From Patescibacteria group bacterium (GTDB lineage Bacteria; Patescibacteriota; Patescibacteriia; JAHIZJ01), in contig JBAZUB010000011.1 of the NCBI GenBank assembly GCA_041661625.1, positions 1 through 7,395 on the forward strand: a stretch of DNA of 7,395 nt. The letters run 5' to 3'. A model generated the notes under the pieces. That model did no database searches. It was not told where the DNA came from and saw only the letters and a program-made list of their open reading frames with translations. Positions 1 through 5,216 of this stretch are shown piece by piece (the first letter of the stretch is position 1; every line of letters begins with the position of its first letter). The position numbers and the translations under genes are program-made.

Positions 1-125
1 ATGCTCCGATTCAAACAGCCTTAGTGCCGATATCTGGGATTCATAACATTATTGTTTGCGGTATCCGCAAAGCGAGCGAGCTGGTTCAATCTGAAACAGT
101 AACAGGTGGTTTCACCTTCGAGTAG
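1..125 (+). CDS. C-terminal end of an unidentified phage structural gene (5' truncated)
   Basis: A frame is open from the window edge (codons in register with base 3) to TAG at 123-125 and gives 40 residues ending in TVTGGFTFE. The other two forward frames hit stops at 22-24 and 44-46, so this is the only one that can carry a gene into the next start. It ends 8 bases before the next gene, whose Shine-Dalgarno begins within this stop codon, so the two are probably in one operon. The fragment is too short to assign a family. By position, ahead of neck and tail-completion genes, a head, head-completion or neck protein is the natural guess, but this is inference from context only. Confidence 0.6.
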   Translation, partial: APIQTALVPISGIHNIIVCGIRKASELVQSETVTGGFTFE

Positions 126-128
126 GAG
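124..128 (+). promoter_or_regulatory. Ribosome binding site supporting a GTG start
   Basis: AGGAG lies 5 bases before GTG at 134 and overlaps the upstream TAG stop. It decides the non-ATG start of the gp10-like gene, because the frame has no nearby ATG with such a site. Confidence 0.75.
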
Positions 129-133
129 TTGAC

Positions 134-598
134 GTGGCCGATATAGAGAAAACTGGTGATTGGGACGGATTCGCAGCGATTCTAGCGAAAGCGTCAAGCC
201 AGTTCAAATCCAATGTCAAAGACGCTACGAATACGAGCGGACGGTTACTCGAAGGGAAAATAGTCCAGCGGATATCGTCTGGGCAAGTTATGCCAGCAAC
301 GAGTCCGAGGTTTACAGCCTGGAAAGAGGCGCACGGATACTCAGGCACGACCCTAATCATGACTAGCAGTTTGATTAATGCCATTAAATACGAAAACAAA
401 GATTGGGCCGAGGGTTTTGTTGGTGTGAAACGAAGCGCTGTTAGTAACGACGGTAAGAGCCTGATTAATGTGGCGCTGGCTCACGAATATGGCAAGGGGA
501 GAAAATCCAGGCCCTTTATTAGGCCGGTGATTGAATCCGAAGGCCCAAAAATCGCTGAGGTTTATCAGCAGGCAATCGACGAGACATTTAAGAAATGA
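134..598 (+). CDS. HK97 gp10-like / Mu-type virion morphogenesis protein (neck or tail completion)
   Basis: The 154-residue product has the layout of the HK97-gp10-like tail-component and Mu-type virion morphogenesis families. There is an N-terminal amphipathic helical region (about 10-50). A segment containing TLIMTSSLINAIKYE (73-87) matches the usual position of the 'L-x-TG-x-L-x-x-SI' stretch. A C-terminal block, ALAHEYG (114-120) followed by RPFIRPVIES (126-135), corresponds to the family signature 'A-x-x-x-E-x-G ... RPF-x-x-P'. Known members act at the head-tail joint or in tail completion. The GTG start is chosen for its Shine-Dalgarno at 124-128. The stop overlaps the next start as ATGA (595-598), suggesting translational coupling. 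The family call is by pattern recognition. Whether it is a neck, connector or tail-completion protein in this phage cannot be fixed from sequence. Confidence 0.75.
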   Translation: MADIEKTGDWDGFAAILAKASSQFKSNVKDATNTSGRLLEGKIVQRISSGQVMPATSPRFTAWKEAHGYSGTTLIMTSSLINAIKYENKDWAEGFVGVKRSAVSNDGKSLINVALAHEYGKGRKSRPFIRPVIESEGPKIAEVYQQAIDETFKK

Positions 599-1194
599 TC
601 GCATTGGTTGACACACACATAATCGAGCAACTCCAGCGGGTAAAACGCGAGGACATTTCTGTTACTGTGTATGGCCCCGGAGCGGCGAGACCCAAGGGAA
701 AGATGGTCCCGCCCTGCTATGCCGTCAGCCACTATATGCCGCCGCAGCCGGACATGACCAAGACGAGGCCATATCTCGATGATTACGAGCCGTCGGATAA
801 ACAGGCGGTCGTTATCTATCCCAAAGCGTTCGATGAGAACGGAGATCCAATTGAGATTACCGGACCAGATTCGTGGACACATCGCAAATGGCCGATACCG
901 CACAACCTGTTTTACCAAATTGACCTTGTCGCGACCGATCAGAACGAAGCTTACGCCCTATATCTGGGGCTCGTTGAAGCGTTACCTATACCCTACATGT
1001 TCCGGATCGGGAGTTGCGCTGTGAAAATGATCGAAGCGGCCAAACCAGCGAACCTAAATGAGGTGGAGAAGCCGCTATTTAGAAGCTCTTACAGCTACAA
1101 ATGTAGCAATGTTTGGACCGCCCGGTCACTAAGCGACACGGTCCCAGGAATAAAAATAATGGACAGGCGGCTTATGCTGTCTGACCCGCAATAG
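595..1194 (+). CDS. Probable tail terminator / tail completion protein
   Basis: This 199-residue protein sits between the gp10-like gene and the pre-sheath/sheath genes, where Mu-like and other myophages encode the tail terminator (the cap that stops tube growth and binds the neck). Residues 103-131, beginning HNLFYQIDLVATDQ and ending in LVEALP, resemble a stretch common in such proteins: a beta strand of 'x-Y-Q-I-D-x-x-A' type followed by a helix ending 'x-x-ALP'. The N-terminal part (21-75) is rich in beta strands and proline. The start is the ATG of an ATGA overlap with the upstream stop. Its own Shine-Dalgarno is weak, so it probably relies on coupled translation. No transmembrane or signal segments are seen. 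The assignment rests mainly on position and one weak motif. An alternative is another neck or completion protein. Confidence 0.55.
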   Translation: MIALVDTHIIEQLQRVKREDISVTVYGPGAARPKGKMVPPCYAVSHYMPPQPDMTKTRPYLDDYEPSDKQAVVIYPKAFDENGDPIEITGPDSWTHRKWPIPHNLFYQIDLVATDQNEAYALYLGLVEALPIPYMFRIGSCAVKMIEAAKPANLNEVEKPLFRSSYSYKCSNVWTARSLSDTVPGIKIMDRRLMLSDPQ

Positions 1195-1195
1195 C

Positions 1196-1203
1196 GAAGG
1201 AGG
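1196..1203 (+). promoter_or_regulatory. Strong Shine-Dalgarno favouring ATG 1211 over GTG 1208
   Basis: GAAGGAGG ends 7 bases before ATG 1211 but only 4 bases before the in-frame GTG at 1208. The spacing favours the ATG. Confidence 0.8.
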
Positions 1204-1210
1204 CCCTGTG

Positions 1211-1498
1211 ATGGCCAAAAAACAAACAGAATACGCCCCGGAAATATTGGTTGAAGAGCCAACAGTCCCGGCCACAGAAGGGCCTATGGATTACCGCAGG
1301 GCAGTGAACCTGAGCAATAGGCCACTCATGGGCCTTCCGCTTGGGGATGGTACGACCATATCGATGTCCTCTGGCCCCTTTTCCAAAAACGACACACACA
1401 TCAGTAGGCCGTTTTTGAATAAATTCGTGGGCTCATACCTAAAGCGGCTTGAAAAAGCGGGCAAAATCAAACTTGTCCCTGACAGAGGAGACGCATAA
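1211..1498 (+). CDS. Small unknown protein encoded just upstream of the tail sheath
   Basis: The 95-residue product has no family I recognise. The first 25 residues are polar and acidic with several prolines and look disordered. The middle (35-60) is glycine- and serine-rich. The C-terminal part from FLNKFVGSYLKRLEKAGKIK (68-87) is probably helical and basic, ending LVPDRGDA. Mu-like phages carry a short gene in the same slot (Mu gp38, DUF2635), whose C-terminus also has a 'W/Y-x-x-R-L-x-x-G-x-x' flavour, but the match is too thin to claim homology. A good Shine-Dalgarno, near-zero gaps on both sides and a TAATG overlap with the sheath start (1496-1500) mark it as a real, co-translated gene. 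A role in the tail is inferred from location only. Confidence 0.7.
   Translation: MAKKQTEYAPEILVEEPTVPATEGPMDYRRAVNLSNRPLMGLPLGDGTTISMSSGPFSKNDTHISRPFLNKFVGSYLKRLEKAGKIKLVPDRGDA
1485..1490 (+). promoter_or_regulatory. Ribosome binding site of the sheath gene
   Basis: GAGGAG lies 7 bases before ATG 1498, inside the end of the preceding gene. Such a strong site fits a protein needed in many copies per virion. Confidence 0.8.
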
Positions 1499-3789
1499 TG
1501 GCCTACGTAGGACGCAAACGAGCAATAGTTGAGAATTACGATTTATCGGGGCGGCCCGCATCGACCTCCGTGGGTTTTACGGTCGCATTGACTCAGACAT
1601 TAAAAGGCAAGGTTGGCGTGCCTTATATGTTCGGCAAGGGCGATGAAGCCCGTTTCATCGAAACAATGGGTGACACGACCGACTTGTTTCCAGGTCCGGC
1701 GATGTGTTTGACCACAATCAAAAACGGCGGGAATCTAATTGTTTTTCGTGTTGCGCATTATACGGATATTGCCGACGCTGCCACTTGCACAACACTCCCA
1801 GCATCTTGCCTAATAGAGGACAGGGGCGGGACCCCAACAGCGGGCGCGGCTATCAGCGCAGCGGGACCATTCCTATTCCAATTGCCGATAGCAGGCGCTT
1901 TTACCGGATCAGAGATTGGACCGTTTATTTTCGCATTAGACACCAACGACAAGTTCAAAATCCGTGTTCGACATGCAACTGTCTGGGGATCGCCTCAGAC
2001 TGTTCAATTCGCAGCGGCTGAAACTACAGCGCAAGTTACGTGCGACCAGATAAACGCTCAAACAGACGGTATAAACGCTACTGTCTCGGTGGGCAAGGTT
2101 CACGTAGCCACTACAGACGCTAACGATGACGTTGAAATTCTGACTGTCACTTACGATTGTTATTCAACGCTCGGTATATCAGAAGTAGAACACAACCACA
2201 CTGAAGGCACAATCGGGCTCAGTGTTTCGATTGACGGCGAAGCGGACCAAGACTTTGTTTTCGCGCCGACAGGCAGCGAGACAAGCACATTCTATCTAAC
2301 CTCTGCTCAAGTGGCGACTCAGATGTCTGCGTTGACAGACGCGACCGTTTCGAGCGCACAAGGCAAGGTAACTTTAACCTCTGATACAATTGGTGTCGAC
2401 TCAACCGTTCAGGTTAACGCTGCTAGTACGGCCCTTGCGGTATTTGGATTCGACTCAACTGAGCATGTGGGCGCATCAGGAGCAGTGGTTGAGGCATGGA
2501 AACTCGAACTCACCGGGCCGGGCGCTTACGGCAACAGTAGCGCAATCTATTTTTATGAGAGTCCTCGCAGCCCCGGCGAGCGCATGGATTACAGAAGAAT
2601 CACACCGGGCGAGAAGGAAGTCTACTACCCGAATCTGAGCCGTGATCCGAATGACGCATTTTTCTGGAAAAACTATATCAACGTCCACGATGAGGGTGTG
2701 ACTATCACTGATGTCGCCTCCCCGAACGTCGCGCCGTATGACTGGCCTGCGCTCAACAGCGTAGGGATAACACTCAGCGGCGGTTCTGATGGAACAACAG
2801 TTCTCACCGATGCGGACTGGATCGGCCATTCAGTTTCTAAAACGGGCTTCTACGCCATAGACAAATGCCGAATCCCAATCATCCATTTTTTTGCGTTTGG
2901 CACGGAATCCAACGTAGTCCACGAATACGCTAAAATCTGGGCTGAATCCAGGATAGCGAAATTTTATCATGGGGCCACGCCAGCGGGAATGACTCCAGAT
3001 GAGGCTGTCGATTACGTGGAGGGGAACCCGCCGGATTATAGCCATGCGGCATTCAATAGCGCGAGCATGAGTTTAATCACAAAAGAGCCGGTGGTGTATG
3101 ACAGCCGCAACAACGGAACAGTGGCTATTAATGGACTGCCTTACCTCGCCGCTGCGATAACCCGCACCGAAGAGGTTTACGGACCAGGTATGGCGCCATT
3201 TGGCATAAAACGCGGGCAATGTCCCGGAGTGCTCGATATTGAAGACAATGTGGATGAGGATACCGCCGGATGGGATCTGCTATCACTTCACCAGCTCAAC
3301 GCAGTTGTAATGCTCAAGAACAGTGACCGCAACAGGGGAAACCAAGGGGTTTATTTGTGGGGCGGTTACACGATGCAACAGAACCCCAACAAAATGCAGG
3401 ATTGGGCGATTGTCTGGTTACTCAAGGCGTACGAGTTGCGGACCTATCCGATTCTCCAGCGCTATATCCACGACCCGAACAGACCCAGCATTTGGGGTGA
3501 GCTGAAACGAGAGATGGCGCCGATGTTCCGCGAGGATCTTAGAAAAGAGAAATTCGCCGGGATATTTGTGGAATTTGACGATGGGTCGTATTTTGCGGAT
3601 GGCGAACTCAAAGGAGCAGTGTTGAACACCGCCGATTCAATGGATATGGGTGAATATATTTGCCGGATTCTGATTAAGCCATTTTCGCAGATCGGCTGGC
3701 CAATTGCGCAATTTGGGACAATGCGAACCGGCGACCCGTGGGCGACATACGCTACGAGCGCAACATTGCCGAACTTTATCCGGCTGTAA
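1498..3789 (+). CDS. Contractile tail sheath protein with an inserted tandem domain
   Basis: The 763-residue product forms the outer contractile sheath of the tail. Sheath hallmarks appear in order. The N-terminal domain starts RPASTSVGFTVALTQTLKGK (19-38), followed by a 'F-x-E-x-x-G' turn and NGGNLIVFRVAHYTD (76-90). At 338-352 comes a 'LTGPGAYGN' motif. The classic 'L-x-GG-x-DG ... D-x-D-x-IG ... TG-x-x-AL' block appears as LSGGSDGTTVLTDADWIGHS (426-445) plus KTGFYAID. PGMAPFGIKRG (563-573) corresponds to the usual 'aPAG' segment, and GVYLWGGYTM (617-626) to the 'vwGarT' motif. The C-terminal interlocking domain (to 763) includes VEFDDGSY and a 'P-x-x-P' style end. Residues of about 150-328 are an extra region absent from compact sheaths (see the repeat entry). 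Typical sheaths are about 350-660 residues, so this one is long. The start has a strong Shine-Dalgarno. Confidence 0.93.
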   Translation: MAYVGRKRAIVENYDLSGRPASTSVGFTVALTQTLKGKVGVPYMFGKGDEARFIETMGDTTDLFPGPAMCLTTIKNGGNLIVFRVAHYTDIADAATCTTLPASCLIEDRGGTPTAGAAISAAGPFLFQLPIAGAFTGSEIGPFIFALDTNDKFKIRVRHATVWGSPQTVQFAAAETTAQVTCDQINAQTDGINATVSVGKVHVATTDANDDVEILTVTYDCYSTLGISEVEHNHTEGTIGLSVSIDGEADQDFVFAPTGSETSTFYLTSAQVATQMSALTDATVSSAQGKVTLTSDTIGVDSTVQVNAASTALAVFGFDSTEHVGASGAVVEAWKLELTGPGAYGNSSAIYFYESPRSPGERMDYRRITPGEKEVYYPNLSRDPNDAFFWKNYINVHDEGVTITDVASPNVAPYDWPALNSVGITLSGGSDGTTVLTDADWIGHSVSKTGFYAIDKCRIPIIHFFAFGTESNVVHEYAKIWAESRIAKFYHGATPAGMTPDEAVDYVEGNPPDYSHAAFNSASMSLITKEPVVYDSRNNGTVAINGLPYLAAAITRTEEVYGPGMAPFGIKRGQCPGVLDIEDNVDEDTAGWDLLSLHQLNAVVMLKNSDRNRGNQGVYLWGGYTMQQNPNKMQDWAIVWLLKAYELRTYPILQRYIHDPNRPSIWGELKREMAPMFREDLRKEKFAGIFVEFDDGSYFADGELKGAVLNTADSMDMGEYICRILIKPFSQIGWPIAQFGTMRTGDPWATYATSATLPNFIRL
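1945..2481 (+). repeat. Two tandem copies of a diverged beta-rich domain inside the sheath
   Basis: Sheath residues about 150-238 and 239-328 share the same run of features. The first copy has TAQV (177-180), INATVSVGKVHVATTD (192-207) and TLGIS (224-228). The second has SAQV (269-272), DATVSSAQGKVTLTSD (281-296) and VFGFDS (315-320). The AQV blocks are 92 residues apart, and the GK-to-LG/FG distances are nearly equal (26 and 27 residues). Each copy ends in a glycine-rich link (TEGTIG, GASGAV). The pattern 'strand, x-x-AQV helix, ATVS-x-GKV-x-x-TSD, strand, x-x-LGF-x-x-x-x-x-G' resembles the flagellin hook IN motif style of beta domain. The copies are diverged at both protein and DNA level, so the duplication is old or each copy came from a repeat-bearing donor. 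Confidence 0.65.
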
Positions 3790-3803
3790 CGAAGGCAGGG
3801 AAT

Positions 3804-3808
3804 AGGAG
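3804..3808 (+). promoter_or_regulatory. Ribosome binding site of the tail tube gene
   Basis: AGGAG lies 9 bases before ATG 3818, in the 28-base gap after the sheath stop. I see no terminator or promoter in that gap. Confidence 0.75.
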
Positions 3809-3817
3809 AAACACAAA

Positions 3818-4282
3818 ATGATAAGTGGTGCGCAAATAATAGAAAATCCGCTGCCAGTCAGCAAATTTATCGCAAACATCACGGGTGTGAGCCCATTTGT
3901 GGTAACCAAATATAAAGCCCCTAAGTCTGAGGTCGGGGTGCGAGTACTCGAGAGCGGAGGCCAGACGATTCCTGTCAAACACGCGGGATCTCACAAGGGT
4001 TACGAATTCTCGATGACCATCATAATCCCCGCAACAGGAACACAACGCACATTTCTATGGAATAAACACAAAGCCGTACTCACCAGGGACAAAAGCCTGT
4101 ATTCGTTCGATATGAGCGTAACGCACCTTGGGCCTGATGATGAGCCGTCGCTGGAATACACGCACGACAACGCATGGATCAAAAGCATGGATCCCGAAGA
4201 ACTAGACGGAACCAAGCACGACGACAATATGACCTGGAAACTGGAGCTGGTGTGTGACGATTTCGACCAGGTGGAGCGATAA
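3818..4282 (+). CDS. Tail tube protein
   Basis: The 154-residue product has the size and position (directly after the sheath) of the inner tube subunit of contractile tails. It is predicted all-beta, with a long strand GYEFSMTIIIPATG (61-74) followed by a 'W-x-x-x' helix start (LWNKHKAV, 80-87). The second half matches the T4 gp19-like/tail-tube pattern: SLEYTHDNAWIKSMDPEELD (111-130) is the usual 'f-x-NAW-x-x-x-x-x-x-L' stretch, followed by a closing strand TWKLELVCDDFD (139-150). Tube rings stack inside the sheath and around the tape measure. It should be abundant, and the good Shine-Dalgarno at 3804-3808 agrees. The family call is by fold-pattern and synteny rather than a diagnostic motif. 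A less likely alternative is another small tail structural protein. Confidence 0.78.
   Translation: MISGAQIIENPLPVSKFIANITGVSPFVVTKYKAPKSEVGVRVLESGGQTIPVKHAGSHKGYEFSMTIIIPATGTQRTFLWNKHKAVLTRDKSLYSFDMSVTHLGPDDEPSLEYTHDNAWIKSMDPEELDGTKHDDNMTWKLELVCDDFDQVER
4273..4276 (+). promoter_or_regulatory. Ribosome binding site of the chaperone gene, inside the tube gene end
   Basis: GGAG lies 9 bases before ATG 4286 and within the last codons of the tube gene. The stop-to-start gap is only 3 bases, so the genes are probably translationally coupled. Confidence 0.65.
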
Positions 4283-4285
4283 ACG

Positions 4286-5011
4286 ATGGCCGGTTATATC
4301 GAACGAGAGTTTCAATTAATAGTCTCCGGGCTAGATTGTATAGTCCGGGGACAGGACGGTAACTGGGAACAATACCTGTTCGATAATACCGAGCGTATAA
4401 ACGAGGCCCTCCCAGAGTATTGGGCAGGGTTAACCTTGATGCTTGGTGATAACGAGAAGGTGAAAACAAGGGACCTGCTTGAATTGAGAAGCCCTGATCT
4501 TAACCAGATAGCAATTGAGATTTTCCGCGCCGGGACGTTGACAGATTCTATAATTCTCCGGGGTAAATGTTCGGAATGCAAGAAATCAGTTAACTGGGCC
4601 AAGGATCTCGCGACACTAGATTTCATGCCGATCCCGGATGACAAAACTGGACCCGACCCAACGTTTGAATTCACAACGCCACAATGGGGAACCGAGGTCG
4701 TCTGGGGTTATCTCACCGGCCAACAGGAACTCGAACAGAGAAAAATTCCGGGATTTAATCCTACTCGGCAAACATGGAAAGCTATTCGTTCTGTAAATGG
4801 CAGGACTGACTTCACGCTAAAAGAAGTGCTGGCGTGGCCGATTGCTGATCAAGAGGCTATCAGGGGAGAGATTGAAGACAAGCAGTGCGGTTACGATCCT
4901 CGTATCTGGCTAGAACACACTTGCGGAAGCGAGGTTGTGATTAATCTCCTCGGGGACCCTTCTTTTATGATGCCAGGAATCCATTCAGCGGCGAGGCGCT
5001 CGCGAATCTAG
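4286..5011 (+). CDS. Tail assembly chaperone, short form (G-like), with putative zinc site
   Basis: The 241-residue in-frame product lies between the tube and tape measure genes, the standard slot for tail assembly chaperones that coat the tape measure before tube polymerisation. A CSEC motif (95-98) and a second cluster (C201, H211, C213, in EHTCGSEVVINLLGDPSF at 210-227) suggest a metal-binding ribbon. T4 gp26-like and related myophage tail-assembly proteins also show 'C-x-x-C ... tC-x-x-CG-x-x-x-x-x-x-l-x-x-x-x-FF'. The segment FTLKEVLAWPIADQEAIRGE (176-195) fits the usual helical 'D-x-x-x-l' part just before it. After residue 227 the zero-frame tail (MMPGIHSAARRSRI) looks like non-conserved read-through to the stop. 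The overlapping -1 frame continues as a proper protein, so this form is probably the non-shifted member of a G/GT-type pair. Confidence 0.78.
   Translation: MAGYIEREFQLIVSGLDCIVRGQDGNWEQYLFDNTERINEALPEYWAGLTLMLGDNEKVKTRDLLELRSPDLNQIAIEIFRAGTLTDSIILRGKCSECKKSVNWAKDLATLDFMPIPDDKTGPDPTFEFTTPQWGTEVVWGYLTGQQELEQRKIPGFNPTRQTWKAIRSVNGRTDFTLKEVLAWPIADQEAIRGEIEDKQCGYDPRIWLEHTCGSEVVINLLGDPSFMMPGIHSAARRSRI
4960..4969 (+). promoter_or_regulatory. Candidate -1 ribosomal frameshift site
   Basis: The two frames are both open between the -1 frame stop at 4942-4944 and the zero-frame stop at 5009-5011, so any shift must occur in 4945-5008. The best slip point is the run of four T at 4963-4966. A phenylalanine tRNA on TTT 4964-4966 can move back to TTT 4963-4965 with full pairing, and the next codon becomes TAT at 4966. 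It is not a full X-XXY-YYZ heptamer, because the neighbouring codons (TCT before, ATG after) do not re-pair well. A GGGGA at 4952-4956 just upstream could act as a Shine-Dalgarno-like stimulator. The exact base is inference. Confidence 0.45.
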
Positions 5012-5208
5012 GGTTTTACCTGGGGTATAAATCCTGGCAGTTGTTTTTTGGTGGGCACGACATAAGGCAAGAGATTTTTAATTGCCACTATCACCTAAAG
5101 CAAGACATCGAGGCGACCTGGCGACTCGCCTCCTCTAAGCGACGGTTGGCGTGGGAACAATGGGAAAAGCAACAGGCTTATGAAGAGAAACAACGACCAA
5201 AGAGCTAG
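4966..5208 (+). CDS. Frameshift extension of the tail assembly chaperone (T-like part of a GT fusion)
   Basis: The -1 frame is open from 4945 to TAG 5206-5208 and fills the gap before the tape measure. Joined after residue 227 of the short form, it adds 80 residues for a fusion of about 307. The junction reads GDPSF then YDARNPFSGEALANLG, which continues the chaperone better than the zero-frame tail. The body is helical and aromatic (FYLGYKSWQLFFGGHD), and the end is highly charged (SSKRRLAWEQWEKQQAYEEK). The frame has no ATG or GTG start, and its first TTG (5041) lacks a Shine-Dalgarno, so independent translation is unlikely. In lambda and many other tailed phages the extended form links chaperone and tape measure. 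The alternative is a one-base deletion in the T run, natural or from sequencing, which would split a single gene. Confidence 0.75.
   Translation, partial: YDARNPFSGEALANLGFYLGYKSWQLFFGGHDIRQEIFNCHYHLKQDIEATWRLASSKRRLAWEQWEKQQAYEEKQRPKS
4991..5003 (+). other. Small GC-rich hairpin downstream of the candidate frameshift site
   Basis: GCGAG (4991-4995) and CTCGC (4999-5003) are perfect complements around a 3-base loop, just before the zero-frame stop. It begins 24 bases after the T run, farther than the usual 5-9 base spacer, so a role as stimulator is uncertain. It may be chance in a GC-rich stretch. Confidence 0.3.
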
Positions 5209-5216
5209 GCTGTAGA

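Noticed and set aside
608..624. TTGACA followed by CATAAT near the start of the terminator-like gene
   Set aside because: The spacing is 5 bases, and nothing resembling a -10 box is found at the correct distance. The gene is already placed in the operon by an ATGA overlap.
353..918. Minus-strand open frames of 87 and 117 codons opposite the first two complete genes
   Set aside because: They lack Shine-Dalgarno sites, overlap well-supported plus-strand genes and have translations of no recognisable character. They are shadow frames.
1208..1210. GTG as the start of the small pre-sheath gene
   Set aside because: It is only 4 bases from the Shine-Dalgarno, whereas the next codon, ATG 1211, is at a good 7-base spacing.
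2476..2829. Minus-strand 117-codon frame opposite the sheath core
   Set aside because: It lies opposite recognised sheath motifs and has no ribosome site, so it is a shadow.
3790..3817. Terminator or promoter between the sheath and tube genes
   Set aside because: The 28-base gap has no inverted repeat or T run and contains only the tube gene's ribosome site.
3637..4045. Minus-strand frames across the sheath-tube junction
   Set aside because: They overlap each other and two clear plus-strand genes. Their translations look random and cysteine/arginine-rich, as antisense frames often do.
4538..4554. TTGACA and a perfect TATAAT inside the chaperone gene
   Set aside because: The two hexamers are only 5 bases apart, whereas a sigma-70-type promoter needs about 17. 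They lie within a coding frame with no gene starting nearby.
5041..5208. Independent small gene starting at TTG 5041
   Set aside because: There is no Shine-Dalgarno ahead of it, and the frame's sensible protein character extends well upstream of this codon. A frameshift extension explains it better.
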